The notes: generated from the sequence alone by a model not told the origin. A stretch of 64,000 nucleotides of DNA from Shimia isoporae (GCF_004346865.1 NZ_SMGR01000001.1:1240001-1304000), one strand, 5' to 3'. Positions 33,650-44,164 are shown, counted from the stretch's first letter. Translations and numbers: made by a program.

Positions 33650-34807
33650 ATGATGACCCGTACCTTTCTGCGATTGAGCCGCCGCTCGACCGACCGACCC
33701 AAATCCTTTGCCCTGAAAACGCTGCAGGCTTTCTGCCTTGCGGTGTTTGTTGTGGCCTGCAGTCCTGCGCCCGATCTGATTGGGATCGACAATCCGAATG
33801 TGCCTGCGGATTCTGTGACCACGGCGACGCGGCACAAGGTGTTCATCACCACAACGCGGGCACAGTCCGAGGAGTTGGGCGAGTTTTTCTCGGGTGCGCG
33901 CTCTCCGGAAGTCGGGCTTGCCTCTGTCGACGTGTCCATCCCGCCCAACCACGTCAGTGGTGAACTGGAGCGGCCCAAACGGTTGCCGCCTGATCCGCGC
34001 AAGGAATTCGCTGTGGTCAATCCGATCGTGTACGCCAATGACAGCGCATTCATACGCAGCATGAACGAAGAGTTGCGCAAGAGGCCGCGCGGCAACCGTG
34101 ACGTTCTGTTCTTTATCCACGGGTACAACAATTCGACGTCTGATGCCGTTCTTCGATTGGCACAATTCGTGGAAGACACTGATTTTCAAGGGGTGCCGGT
34201 CTTGTTCGACTGGGCATCGGCCGACAAGCTGACGCGCTATGTCTACGACCTGAACAGTGCGTTGATCGCACGGGCAAAACTTGGAGAAATTGGGGATGTG
34301 CTGGCGCGGACCAACGCTGAGCACTACACGATTTTCGCCCACTCCATGGGGGGCTTCCTGACGATGGAAGCGCTGATGGACGCCACCAAGACAGGTCGGC
34401 TGAACTACACCGGACGGTTGCGGAATATCGTGCTGGCGTCTCCGGACGTGGATATGGATCTGTTCAGAACGCATATGGAAGTGATCGGGAACAAGGCTGG
34501 CGACATATTTGTGCTGCACTCGGAAGATGACGCTGCGCTGAGCGTTTCGCGCAAACTCGCGGGCGGCGTGCCGCGGGTCGGCGCCGCGGACAGCGACGCT
34601 CTTTCCGCGTTGGGTGTTGTTGCGATCGACTTGAGCGAAATTGACGACTCGGCTTCCGGCAGCCACTCGAAATTCGCCGGATCGCCCGAAATCGTGCAGT
34701 TGCTGGGCTATGGTTTGAACCAGCACGCGCAGTTTGACCGAAGCCACCGGGCCAGCAGCATTACCGAATTGATTGCAGGTATCCCCGTGACCATCGCGTT
34801 TGAATAG
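33650..34807 (+). CDS. DUF900-type alpha/beta hydrolase lipoprotein
   Basis: 385 aa. The signal has a lipobox (VFVVACS), so a lipidated, membrane-attached protein is expected, Cys at about residue 37. The DUF900/esterase-like pattern is clear: RDVLFFIHGYNNS (oxyanion region), FDWASADKLTRY, and the nucleophile elbow FAHSMGGFLTM (GHSMG type, with A for G). The substrate could be an ester or polymer fragment; the neighbours suggest a role outside the cytoplasm. The gap after the outer-membrane gene is 114 bp and a porin starts 11 bases downstream. Confidence 0.85.
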   Translation: MMTRTFLRLSRRSTDRPKSFALKTLQAFCLAVFVVACSPAPDLIGIDNPNVPADSVTTATRHKVFITTTRAQSEELGEFFSGARSPEVGLASVDVSIPPNHVSGELERPKRLPPDPRKEFAVVNPIVYANDSAFIRSMNEELRKRPRGNRDVLFFIHGYNNSTSDAVLRLAQFVEDTDFQGVPVLFDWASADKLTRYVYDLNSALIARAKLGEIGDVLARTNAEHYTIFAHSMGGFLTMEALMDATKTGRLNYTGRLRNIVLASPDVDMDLFRTHMEVIGNKAGDIFVLHSEDDAALSVSRKLAGGVPRVGAADSDALSALGVVAIDLSEIDDSASGSHSKFAGSPEIVQLLGYGLNQHAQFDRSHRASSITELIAGIPVTIAFE

Positions 34808-34818
34808 GAGGAGAGACC

Positions 34819-36042
34819 ATGGCCACCCACATTAAGGACACTTTGCAAAGATTTGTTGCTGGCGGTGTTATGGCTGGATGTTTGGCTGCTGTCACTCCGG
34901 CGGAGGTCGCTGCTCAGGCGGGCGGTTTGTCAGGGCCTTCTTCCACGGCTGCGGATCTCGAGCCGGGGGACGGGTTGACCGATCCCCAGTTCCGGTCGGA
35001 TTTCCCGCGCAAGCTGGCACCGGGGTGGTTCGCTTGGAAAGACGGTTTGGCGGAACAGGGGTTCAAGTTCAACATCGACTACCTGTCTCTGGGCCAATGG
35101 GGTAATGCCAACATTGGCGAGGGCGATGCCGCTGGCGGAATTGCGAGGTTTTACGGCAACTGGCAGGCCACGGAACTCGGTAGTCTGACGTTCAAGATTG
35201 AGAACCGGCACCGGTACGGAGCGGTAGCGCCACAGTTCCTCGGACTTGATGGCGGGGCTTTGTCGATCACCGGTACCGCTTTCAACGGCAATGGCACAAT
35301 GCTGACCAACCTGTTCTGGACCCAGCGCTCCGAAAATGGAAACTGGACGCTGCAAGTCGGGCAACTGGACGTGACCGATTTTCTCGACCTGTATGCGGCC
35401 GTCAGCCCGTATTCCGGGTTTCAGAACCTTGCCTTCAACACCAACCCGACAATCAACGCCCCCAATCCCGGGCTGGGCATCGCGGGCGGTCTTCGTTTGA
35501 GCGATAACTTTTATATGGTCGGCAGTGTTGCGGATGCGAATGCCGACCCGACGAAGCCGAACTTTGACGTTTTTGAAGACGGAAATCTCTTCAAGAGCCT
35601 CGAGATCGGGTATACCTCGTCTCCTGATCGGATCTATTTCGATAACATCCACCTGACGCTTTGGCATGCTGATGCCGCCAACGACGGAAGCCGCCCCGAA
35701 GATTGGGGCGCGGCGTTTTCAGCAGCTTGGTTTCTGGACAACAAATGGCTGCCGTTCTTTCGGGCAGGGGTGAGTCAGGGAACAGCCGCGCTTTATGAAA
35801 AGTCGGTTTCGGCTGGGGTCGCTTATTACGGCCGCAACACGGACGCGGCTGGCTTTGGCCTTAACTGGGCGGAAGGGGCCTCTTCCAGCGAAGGGCAGAT
35901 CACGGCTGAGGCATTCTATCGTTTCTCGATTTCGCCCGGACTGCAGATAACACCGTCGGTTCAGGTGATTTCCAATCCTTTGCTGAACCCTGGGCAGGAT
36001 ACGATTACCCTGTTCGGATTGCGGGCGCGTGTGGTGTTCTGA
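34819..36042 (+). CDS. OprB-type carbohydrate-selective porin
   Basis: 407 aa. A signal-like leader (GGVMAGCLAAVTPAEVAAQA) is followed by WFAWKDGLAEQGFKFNIDYLS and RTQ-like barrel segments of the OprB family: LFWTQRSENGNWTLQVGQLDVTDFLD, FNTNPTINAPNPGLGIAGGLRL and a closing DTITLFGLRARVVF, where the C-terminal Phe signals BAM insertion. OprB-type porins admit sugars in Pseudomonas; here the substrate is unknown. GGAGGAGAG stands before the ATG, and the gene directly follows the esterase, so co-transcription is likely. Confidence 0.88.
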   Translation: MATHIKDTLQRFVAGGVMAGCLAAVTPAEVAAQAGGLSGPSSTAADLEPGDGLTDPQFRSDFPRKLAPGWFAWKDGLAEQGFKFNIDYLSLGQWGNANIGEGDAAGGIARFYGNWQATELGSLTFKIENRHRYGAVAPQFLGLDGGALSITGTAFNGNGTMLTNLFWTQRSENGNWTLQVGQLDVTDFLDLYAAVSPYSGFQNLAFNTNPTINAPNPGLGIAGGLRLSDNFYMVGSVADANADPTKPNFDVFEDGNLFKSLEIGYTSSPDRIYFDNIHLTLWHADAANDGSRPEDWGAAFSAAWFLDNKWLPFFRAGVSQGTAALYEKSVSAGVAYYGRNTDAAGFGLNWAEGASSSEGQITAEAFYRFSISPGLQITPSVQVISNPLLNPGQDTITLFGLRARVVF

Positions 36043-36126
36043 AGCAACCTGAGGGCTTGTCTCTTGAAACAGGGTAAATGATCGGCCAAATACTCCCCAA
36101 ATTGGCACTGAGGAGAGGGATACCCC

Positions 36127-36600
36127 GTGACGATCACTGAAGCAGAACTGAGCAAGGCCCGCGAGAACTGGGGCGACGGACTTGTGGCCATTTCGAAAGC
36201 GTATGAAGCAGACGGCATCGACGCGGCGCGCGAGGTTGCAGAGGGCGTTCTGGATGCGGCCTATGGGTATGGTCTTGGTCCGGTTCTGTTCAAGCCGACG
36301 CTGGCGAGTGGCGACCAGACGTTTCGCCCTACCAAGAAAGGCGCTTTGTCCTACTTCGTGGGTCATGATGAGGAATACCCTCTGGACGGCGGTTTTGGCA
36401 TCAAGGGCTGGCGCGGAATGGAAAGCGTGACCTCTGCAAGCTTCATTGAAGGCGATGTGGCGATGTGGATGGGCTGGGTGATCCTGACAGACAAGGATGG
36501 CGGCGTAACGAAGGTCGACAAGAGCTTCGGCTACAAGAAAGACGCGAATGGCGTGTTGCGGATTGTGCAGCACCACAGCTCACTTCCGTATCAGCCATAA
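36127..36600 (+). CDS. SnoaL/NTF2-like conserved protein
   Basis: 157 aa with a GTG start (GAGGAGAGGG upstream). The length and the pattern (N-terminal helices with AELSKARENWGDGLVAISKAYEADG, then strands such as GFGIKGWRGMESVTSASFIEGDVAMWMGWVIL, and a closing QHHSSLPYQP) fit an NTF2/SnoaL-type fold; the final HHSSLPY is typical of that class. Some database entries name similar proteins phosphoribosyl-AMP cyclohydrolase, but none of that enzyme's cysteine or histidine motifs is here. Function unknown. Confidence 0.75.
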   Translation: MTITEAELSKARENWGDGLVAISKAYEADGIDAAREVAEGVLDAAYGYGLGPVLFKPTLASGDQTFRPTKKGALSYFVGHDEEYPLDGGFGIKGWRGMESVTSASFIEGDVAMWMGWVILTDKDGGVTKVDKSFGYKKDANGVLRIVQHHSSLPYQP

Positions 36601-36616
36601 CGAGTTGAACAAACAA

Positions 36617-36642
36617 AAAGCCCCGCCAAATGGCGGGGCTTT
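36617..36642. terminator. Bidirectional terminator between the SnoaL-like gene and eno
   Basis: AAAGCCCCGCC/AAAT/GGCGGGGCTTT: an 11-bp perfect stem with A-runs before and T-runs after, serving convergent genes on both strands. Confidence 0.88.
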
Positions 36643-36662
36643 CTTTTGGGACCCAGCTAACC

Positions 36663-37976
<1,314 letters not shown>

Positions 37977-38064
37977 TCATAGCAGGGGGCGTGCAAAAGT
38001 AAATGAAATTGATAGCGCTAACGGCCGATTTGGCGAGGTTTAGGGCTAACAGTGACAGGATGGC

Positions 38065-38940
38065 TCAACTTGATGCGTCGCGGGCCAGCTTTTGTTCACG
38101 CAGGAATGTGTAGAGCCCGGCGGCAACGATCAAAGCCGAACCTGCAAATGTGAGAGCGTCGGGACGCTCTCCAAGGATCAACACACCAAGTGCCATTGCG
38201 AAGACCAGACGGGTATAACGGAACGGGGCAACAGCAGAAGCTTCACCTATGCGCATCGCGTTTACTATCGCCCAGTATCCCGCGGCACCAAAGAGCGCTG
38301 CGCCGGCGTAGCGGCCGAGATCTGTCGGAGAGAGGCTCTGAAATTGGGCACCTGACAAGGCCATCAGGATTGTGCCGGCGATAAAGAAGCCGAGAAAACC
38401 CTGCAAAGCGACCACATGTGAAGACACCGCCGGGTCGATACGGCGAGTGAGAATGTCACGGATGGCGATGCCTGTAGCAGCGCCGAGGACCAGCAAGGCG
38501 TTCACGTTGAAGCCACTGAGGCCAGGGCGGACAATCAGGAGGACGCCTGCAAAACCGATGGCAAGGGCGCTCCATCGACGCCAACCGACGGTTTCGCCCA
38601 GAAACATTGCGGCCAAGAGCGTCAGGATCAGAGGCATGGCCTGAAAAATGGCTGCGGCAGTGGAAAGGTCTATCCTGGAAAGGGCCAAGGTGAACATAAC
38701 GCCGCTTGCAGCCTCGCTTGCAGATCGAAGCAACAGGAGCGGTGTCCAGTTCTTGCGATCAAAGAGTGGAGCGCGCGTCAGCAGGACTATGGAGAGAAAG
38801 ATGGCGCCGGATCCGCAACCGAGGCCCATCAGTACCTGACCTGGATGAAGTGACCCGGTCAGCTGCTTCATGAACATGTCGGCAGTGGCAAAACCAAGCA
38901 TGGCTGCAATGACGAGTAGGCTGCCGGTAACGTTGTTCAT
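38065..38940 (-). CDS. DMT-family (EamA) transporter
   Basis: 291 aa from ATG 38940 (GGGGGT upstream; 73 further open codons are not conserved). Ten hydrophobic helices in two EamA repeats: GSLLVIAAMLGFATADMFMKQL begins the first, LLVLGAATGIAIRDILTRR the second, and RYTRLVFAMALGVLILGERPDALTFAGSALIVAAG closes the second. EamA/RhaT-type exporters of amino acids or metabolites have this organisation. The substrate is unknown. The 127 bp between eno and its end contain no gene. Confidence 0.88.
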   Translation of the reverse strand: MNNVTGSLLVIAAMLGFATADMFMKQLTGSLHPGQVLMGLGCGSGAIFLSIVLLTRAPLFDRKNWTPLLLLRSASEAASGVMFTLALSRIDLSTAAAIFQAMPLILTLLAAMFLGETVGWRRWSALAIGFAGVLLIVRPGLSGFNVNALLVLGAATGIAIRDILTRRIDPAVSSHVVALQGFLGFFIAGTILMALSGAQFQSLSPTDLGRYAGAALFGAAGYWAIVNAMRIGEASAVAPFRYTRLVFAMALGVLILGERPDALTFAGSALIVAAGLYTFLREQKLARDASS

Positions 38941-39082
38941 AAGAGACCCCCAAAAGGAACGCACATGCGTCGCAGGGATCATTGGGAATGGCAAGGGTGA
39001 TCCACGCCGATTTGTGGCTTGATGAACCCCGCGACCATCTTTGGGAGAGACGTGGACGCGGGGACGTTTCTGTCCGGACTCT

Positions 39083-39304
39083 TTAGGTCGTGGACAGTCC
39101 ACCGGTCGGGAGGGACAGGTATTCGGTTTTTGGGGCCATGCCGGACGCGCAGGCCACAACTTTCAGTTGGCTTCCGGTGAGAATGTACTCGATTTCGCGG
39201 TAGCCTTGCGCCTGCATTACGTCGACGATCTTGTGGGCAAGTTGTTTGGCGCGATCCATAGATGTGGTGCTTGTTGCGCGGGTCTGCTGGGCGATGTGGG
39301 ACAT
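39083..39304 (-). CDS. Small unknown protein
   Basis: 73 aa, with a good ribosome site (AAGGAA 7 bases before ATG 39304). One amphipathic helix (residues about 15-33, DRAKQLAHKIVDVMQAQGY) and two beta strands (REIEYILTGSQLKVVACASG) are suggested by the pattern. I do not recognise the family. It is followed by a 142-bp gap to the transporter's start and preceded by the CorC terminator. Confidence 0.6.
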   Translation of the reverse strand: MSHIAQQTRATSTTSMDRAKQLAHKIVDVMQAQGYREIEYILTGSQLKVVACASGMAPKTEYLSLPTGGLSTT

Positions 39305-39421
39305 GATGCTTTCCTTAACTGTGGGTCTGACTCAAAGTTAGGAAACGGCTGTCTTTTTCGTTGCGCTGAAACGGATACTTTCGCGCACTTTGGTATAGTG
39401 GCGCGTGCAATAGGATCGGAA

Positions 39422-39447
39422 AGCCCGGAAAAAAAGAGTTCCGGGCT
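39422..39447 (-). terminator. Terminator after the CorC/CNNM gene
   Basis: AGCCCGGAA/TTCCGGGCT form a 9-bp stem 13 bases beyond the - strand stop at 39460; the 8-base loop is A-rich on the + strand. Only a short T-run follows. Confidence 0.6.
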
Positions 39448-39459
39448 ATTTGGACCCGT

Positions 39460-40776
39460 TTAGAGCGGGCGGATTTTCAACGCTGTGATGCGGTTTGCCT
39501 CGCGTCCTGTGACTTCGAAGCGGAAACCGTGAAACGAGAACACCTGTCCGACCGTCGGAATCATCTGGGCTTCGTGGATAACGAGTCCCGCGACTGTATT
39601 GGCCTCTTCATCAGGCAAGTTCCAATCCGTGGCCCGGTTGAGGTCGCGGATGGTCATCGCGCCTTCGATCAGGAATTGCCCATCGTCGGATTTGCGGATC
39701 GGATGGTCCGTGTCCTCGTCAAATTCGTCGGTGATTTCACCAACGATTTCCTCGAGAATGTCTTCGAGCGTGATAAGACCCTGTAGGGAGCCGTATTCAT
39801 CCACCACAAGCGCAAAGTGGCTGCGACGACGAAGGAACTGGCGCATCTGATCGTCCAGAGATGTGGTTTCCGGCACGAAGTAGGGTTCGTTTGCGGCTTC
39901 AGCCAGATCGAACGCCAGAAGATCACGCGCATTGGTGCCGTCGGCCACAGCGCGGGTGTACATGCTGCGGAACAAGTCTTTTGCATGGACAACACCGATG
40001 ATGTTTTCCGGATCATCCTTGAAGACTGGCAAACGCGTGTGGTTGCTCTCTAGACATTGCTTGAGAATGTCGGCAGGTGAATCATCTGCGTTGATCAGCT
40101 CGATCCCGGATCGGTGCAACATGATTTCTTCGACTGTGCGGTCGGAGAGGTCCAACGCGCCCAGAATCCGGTCACGGTCCTCTTTTTCTACAATACCTTC
40201 GGAGTGGCCCAGTTGAATGGCGCCCGCGATCTCTTCGCGCACGGCAAGAACGTGGCTGTCGGGATCGATTTGCACGCCGAAGACGCGCAGAACAGCGCGC
40301 ACAAACAGGCGAACGGCGGACACGATTGGTGCGAACACGGTGACGACCACGCTGATGGGCGCGGCAACAAAAGACGCTGCGCCCTCGGGCCGTGTGATTG
40401 CGTAGGTTTTGGGCAGTACCTCGGCAAAGATAAGCACCAGCAGCGTCATAACCAGCGTCGCCAAAGCAACGCCGCCTTCGCCAAACGCCTTGGTAAACAG
40501 GGCAGTTGCCAGTGAGGTGGCAAGAATGTTGACGAGGTTGTTGCCCAGCAGGACTGATCCGATCAGGCGTTCGTTGTCTTCGGTCACTGCCAGTGCGCGT
40601 TGTGCACCCTTGGAGCCTTTGTCGGCCTGTGTGCGCAGCTTGCCGCGGCTTGCGGCAGTAAGTGCGGTTTCAGAGCCCGAGAAGAAGGCAGAGAGTAAAA
40701 GCAGGCCGAGGATCACGCTGGCGCTGATCCAGAAGGCGGTGTCGAGGGACGCGGCGGTCGAAACTGTGTCAGTCAT
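39460..40776 (-). CDS. HlyC/CorC/CNNM-family membrane protein
   Basis: 438 aa from ATG 40776. The N-terminal DUF21 (CNNM) domain has hydrophobic helices (AFWISASVILGLLLLSAFFSGSETALTAASRGKL is the conserved first pair), then a CBS pair (about residues 200-330: ADILKQCLESNHTRLPVF, GVVHAKDLF, DEYGSLQGLITLEDILEEIVGEI) and a C-terminal CorC_HlyC transporter-associated domain. Such proteins are proposed to transport Mg2+ or Co2+. It is divergent from the metallophosphoesterase-like gene by 121 bp. The substrate is inferred from the family only. Confidence 0.9.
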   Translation of the reverse strand: MTDTVSTAASLDTAFWISASVILGLLLLSAFFSGSETALTAASRGKLRTQADKGSKGAQRALAVTEDNERLIGSVLLGNNLVNILATSLATALFTKAFGEGGVALATLVMTLLVLIFAEVLPKTYAITRPEGAASFVAAPISVVVTVFAPIVSAVRLFVRAVLRVFGVQIDPDSHVLAVREEIAGAIQLGHSEGIVEKEDRDRILGALDLSDRTVEEIMLHRSGIELINADDSPADILKQCLESNHTRLPVFKDDPENIIGVVHAKDLFRSMYTRAVADGTNARDLLAFDLAEAANEPYFVPETTSLDDQMRQFLRRRSHFALVVDEYGSLQGLITLEDILEEIVGEITDEFDEDTDHPIRKSDDGQFLIEGAMTIRDLNRATDWNLPDEEANTVAGLVIHEAQMIPTVGQVFSFHGFRFEVTGREANRITALKIRPL

Positions 40777-40897
40777 AGCCCAGCTGTTATGGGAGCCAAG
40801 TTGAGCAGTATCAAGTGATAGCGATGCGATTTTTGCAAGTTGTGGCTTAGCGGGAATGTGAATTCCTTTTGTCAAAGCGGCAGGTTAGGGACAGGGC

Positions 40898-41716
40898 ATG
40901 AAGATCAGAGACCTCGGGGTGCTCGACGGCGACGTTTTGTTGTTTGGCGGGCCCTATTCAAATTTGCAGGCGATCGAAGCTGTTTTGATTGAAGCTGCGG
41001 CGCGCGGTATTCCGGCTTCGCACATCATATGCACAGGCGATATCGTCGCCTATTGCGGGCAACCGGCGGAAACCGTCGATCTTGTGCGCGAAAGTGGCGT
41101 CGTGGTTGTGGCTGGAAACTGCGAAAAGCAACTTGCGGCGAACGCGCTGGATTGCGGGTGTGGGTTCGACGAAGGGTCGGCTTGTGACCTTCTGTCAGCT
41201 GGCTGGTTTGCGCATGCGGATCGGCACGTAGATCAAGGCGCGCGGATCTGGATGGGGGGACTGCCGGATTTGGTTATGTTCTCGCACGATGACAGGCGGG
41301 TTGCCGTCATCCATGGTGGCATCACCGACATTGCGCGGTTTATCTGGTCGGTGTCGGAAGAAGCCGTATTTGTCGAAGAACTGTCAGCGATTGCCGATTT
41401 GATTGGGGATGTCGACGTCGTCGTAGCCGGGCACAGCGGGATCGCGTTTCAGCGTCGGGTCAAACATGTGACGTGGGTCAACGCGGGTGTGATCGGGATG
41501 CCTCCGCATGATGGTGGCCGAGACACGGCATTTGCTTTGCTTTCCAAAGCTGGCGTCGAGATAAAACCGTTACGCTATGACGTGCAGACAGCGGTTGGTG
41601 CGATGCAGAGGGCTGGGCTGACTCAGGGTTATGAGCGCGCGTTGCGGACTGGGCGCTGGCCATCCGAAGATGTTTTGCCTGATCAGCTTCGCTTGTCTGA
41701 TTTTGCCAAGGGGTGA
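40898..41716 (+). CDS. Metallophosphoesterase-fold protein with altered metal-site motifs
   Basis: 272 aa. The fold is a YfcE-like calcineurin phosphoesterase, but several active-site motifs are changed. The first D-x-H motif (SDxHGN) reads GGPYSN (residues 17-22), the GNHE/D motif reads GNCE (73-76), and GHTH reads GHSG (178-181). GDIVAYCG (47-54) and HGG (139-141) are kept. At least three metal ligands therefore look lost, so it may be inactive on the classic reaction or use a different metal arrangement. The 3' end overlaps xerD by 34 bases in convergent orientation. Confidence 0.75.
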   Translation: MKIRDLGVLDGDVLLFGGPYSNLQAIEAVLIEAAARGIPASHIICTGDIVAYCGQPAETVDLVRESGVVVVAGNCEKQLAANALDCGCGFDEGSACDLLSAGWFAHADRHVDQGARIWMGGLPDLVMFSHDDRRVAVIHGGITDIARFIWSVSEEAVFVEELSAIADLIGDVDVVVAGHSGIAFQRRVKHVTWVNAGVIGMPPHDGGRDTAFALLSKAGVEIKPLRYDVQTAVGAMQRAGLTQGYERALRTGRWPSEDVLPDQLRLSDFAKG

Positions 41717-42621
41717 TGTTCGGTGACCAAGGTGCGCAAGCGTTCGTCCAGAACGTGGGTGTAAATCTCGGTTGTTGCTACATCGGCGTGACCCAGCAGG
41801 GTCTGAATCGACCTCAGATCGGCGCCGTTGGCCAATAAGTGGGTGGCGAAGGCATGGCGCAGTGTGTGCGGCGTGACCTTCTCAGGATTCACACCCCCCT
41901 GAACGGCGAGGTCTTTGATAAGGGTGTGAAACCAATGTCGCGTCACATGACCAGACTTGCCTCGGGAGGGAAACAGGAAGCGCGAAGGAGGTTTGCCTTT
42001 GGACAGCGCTTCGTCCTGTGCCTTATCTCGGATGGCCAGCCAGGTTTGCAGCGCTTCCCGTGCGTCCGGGGATAAGGGCACCATGCGCTCTTTCCCGCCT
42101 TTGCCAAGCACGAGCAACATCTGCGGATCGCCACGAGCTGCGCTTGCCGGGAGGCTGACCAGTTCGGTGACGCGCATACCCGTGGCATAAAGCAGTTCCA
42201 TCAGGCAGGTGTTACGCAAGCGGTCTTCTTTGGTCCGACCGGTTGCACGGGCGGCCTGCAGGAGTTGGTCGACTTCAGCGACGTCCAAAGTTTTGGGTAA
42301 GCGTTTTGACCGGCCGGGTCCTTTGATCCGGATCGCCGGATTGTCGCCGCGCCAACCTTCTTCAAAAGCAAAGCGATACAGCTGTTTGATGGACGACAAT
42401 TTTCTGGCCCGTGTGGATTGTGCCAACCCCTGAGAGTCACAGAAGACCAAATAGTTTTCCACGTCTTCCTGAGATGCGGTTTCCAGCCCGTTTTGTTGGC
42501 CAGCGAGCCAATGCGCGAAATCCCGGAGATCGCGGGCGTAGGCTTCTTGCGTGTTCTTGGCCGCCCCAAGCTCTGCAGCCTGCGCATCAAGGAAGGTGGC
42601 GATCCATTGGAGGTCGTTCAC
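41683..42621 (-). CDS. xerD: Tyrosine recombinase XerD
   Basis: 312 aa from a GTG at 42621 (weak GGAT before it; the frame continues 25 codons over the upstream gene). It resolves chromosome dimers at dif with XerC. The catalytic set is visible: Arg in ATGMRVTELVSL, Lys in LGKGGKERMVPLS, HTLRHAFATHLL, and the nucleophile Tyr in ATTEIYTHVLDE with LGHADVATTEIY. The N-terminal SAM-like domain carries NTQEAYARDLRDFAHWLAG. It starts 5 bases after the stop of the upstream 512-aa gene, so they are co-transcribed. No dif site is evident in the window. Confidence 0.93.
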   Translation of the reverse strand: MNDLQWIATFLDAQAAELGAAKNTQEAYARDLRDFAHWLAGQQNGLETASQEDVENYLVFCDSQGLAQSTRARKLSSIKQLYRFAFEEGWRGDNPAIRIKGPGRSKRLPKTLDVAEVDQLLQAARATGRTKEDRLRNTCLMELLYATGMRVTELVSLPASAARGDPQMLLVLGKGGKERMVPLSPDAREALQTWLAIRDKAQDEALSKGKPPSRFLFPSRGKSGHVTRHWFHTLIKDLAVQGGVNPEKVTPHTLRHAFATHLLANGADLRSIQTLLGHADVATTEIYTHVLDERLRTLVTEHHPLAKSDKRS

Positions 42622-42625
42622 GGGT

Positions 42626-44164
42626 CTATCCGCGCCGGTCGAGAAGCGCGACCTGAAGGGCGGCACGTCTGGCGGTGTCTTCCAGACCGACAGCACGCAG
42701 CGTGGCGAGGGCTTCGGTCAATGCTCGCAAGTCGCCCGCGGCACCGGCATCCATCAAAGACATGGCCGAGAGTATGACTTCTCCCAGTTGTCCGCGCACC
42801 AACATGGCGGAGAGTTCCTGAGGCACTCCTGCGCCGTGAAAGGCGTCAGCAATTGCACGATGGAGCGGATCGGTTGGCGTACGTGGCGGGTTGCCCTGAG
42901 CAAGACCCGCGAGAAAATCACGTGGGCCTGCCTGAGCGGCACGTTCATATTCGGTGGACAGAAGCGCAATGTCGCGGGCGCTGCGGGCTGTTGTACCTTG
43001 GAGAGGCAACGTGAGCAGATCGGCGCCATACAGTCGTGCGAAGGCGACTTCGAGATCGACTTGATGCATGGCGGCCCAAGCTGCAGGAAGCGTATCTGCG
43101 ACTGCAGCGGGATCTTGAGCCAGAAGGGCGTTGTCAAACGCCTGCAGAGCGGCAACCCGATCCCAGATCATGCCCGAGGCAGCAGGTTTGCGCTCGGTGT
43201 ATATGCCAAGCAATCGGTTTTCCTGCAGTGCAGAGGTGCGCGCCAAACGTTCGGCCGCTTCGAGCTGGGCTTTCCAGCCAGCAGTTTCCCGAAGATCCGC
43301 GTGGGCGTATGGGCGTGGCAGGCTGGCAGAGGTCTGACCCTCGCCGATTGCCTCATAGAGACGGTATTTCAGCGGAGTAGGCTCCCCGGCTGCAACCAGA
43401 ATGGGTTCGCCCTCAAACAACTCCGGATCCAGGAAACGCAACAGCAGCGCATCCATCTCTTCGGAGATGAGACCCAGCGCTTTGGCCGTATCCAATGTCA
43501 GTGCGGCCGCACGCCAGTCGCCGGAACGCGCGGTACAGAATATGCGTGAAGGATAGTCCGGGGCGAGATGAGGCGCTTGCATGAGCGCGTCGCAGGCCAA
43601 CGCCTCGTCACCCATCAGAAGCGTTACGTCGAACCATCGTTTGAAGAGAGCCGGGGTTGTCGCGCCAGCGCGTTCGATAAGAGCGCCCGCTTGCTCCAGA
43701 GCGCCCATTTCCACCAGCTTGTCGATGCGTGCGAGCAGGGCGGCATATTGCGTTCCGGCATCTTTGGGTGGATCCGCCTCGGCCAGCAACAGCGTGTATA
43801 GCAGAGCCTGCATTGCGGGCAGTGCCTCGGGTCGCTGGCTCTCTATGAGGGCGGAAATCTTGTTTGCATCGGAATTCGCCCAGAGTGTGCGCGGTAATCC
43901 CGTGACGTGCGGTGGCAGAAGACCGACGGCATCAAGAGTTTCCTCTCCAAGTGGAGAGACTGCAATTTTGGGTGTCTCCAGCGAAAAATCGGGATCTGGA
44001 GTGGTCGGGGTGAGGCCCATGTCGAGGGTGACAGTGGGCTGTTGCTTCAACCACTCGATCGCGGACAGGGGCGCGTTGGAAGTGCCCACCTGCGCAGAAA
44101 CCGGCGCCGCGCATAGCGCGCAGAGAACGGCGGGGTACAAGAACTTGGGAAAATCAGGAACCAT
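42626..44164 (-). CDS. Large exported protein of unknown function upstream of xerD
   Basis: 512 aa. A signal peptide (FLYPAVLCALCAAPVSAQ) points to the periplasm. The rest is helical and alanine-leucine-rich, resembling a TPR-like or solenoid protein (KLVEMGALEQAGALIERAGATTPALFKRW, AWAAMHQVDLEVAFARLYGADLLTL), without catalytic motifs. I cannot name a family. Its ATG overlaps the 49-aa gene's 3' end by 11 bases and its stop is 5 bases from the xerD start, so three genes share one unit: 49 aa, 512 aa, xerD. Confidence 0.75.
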   Translation of the reverse strand: MVPDFPKFLYPAVLCALCAAPVSAQVGTSNAPLSAIEWLKQQPTVTLDMGLTPTTPDPDFSLETPKIAVSPLGEETLDAVGLLPPHVTGLPRTLWANSDANKISALIESQRPEALPAMQALLYTLLLAEADPPKDAGTQYAALLARIDKLVEMGALEQAGALIERAGATTPALFKRWFDVTLLMGDEALACDALMQAPHLAPDYPSRIFCTARSGDWRAAALTLDTAKALGLISEEMDALLLRFLDPELFEGEPILVAAGEPTPLKYRLYEAIGEGQTSASLPRPYAHADLRETAGWKAQLEAAERLARTSALQENRLLGIYTERKPAASGMIWDRVAALQAFDNALLAQDPAAVADTLPAAWAAMHQVDLEVAFARLYGADLLTLPLQGTTARSARDIALLSTEYERAAQAGPRDFLAGLAQGNPPRTPTDPLHRAIADAFHGAGVPQELSAMLVRGQLGEVILSAMSLMDAGAAGDLRALTEALATLRAVGLEDTARRAALQVALLDRRG

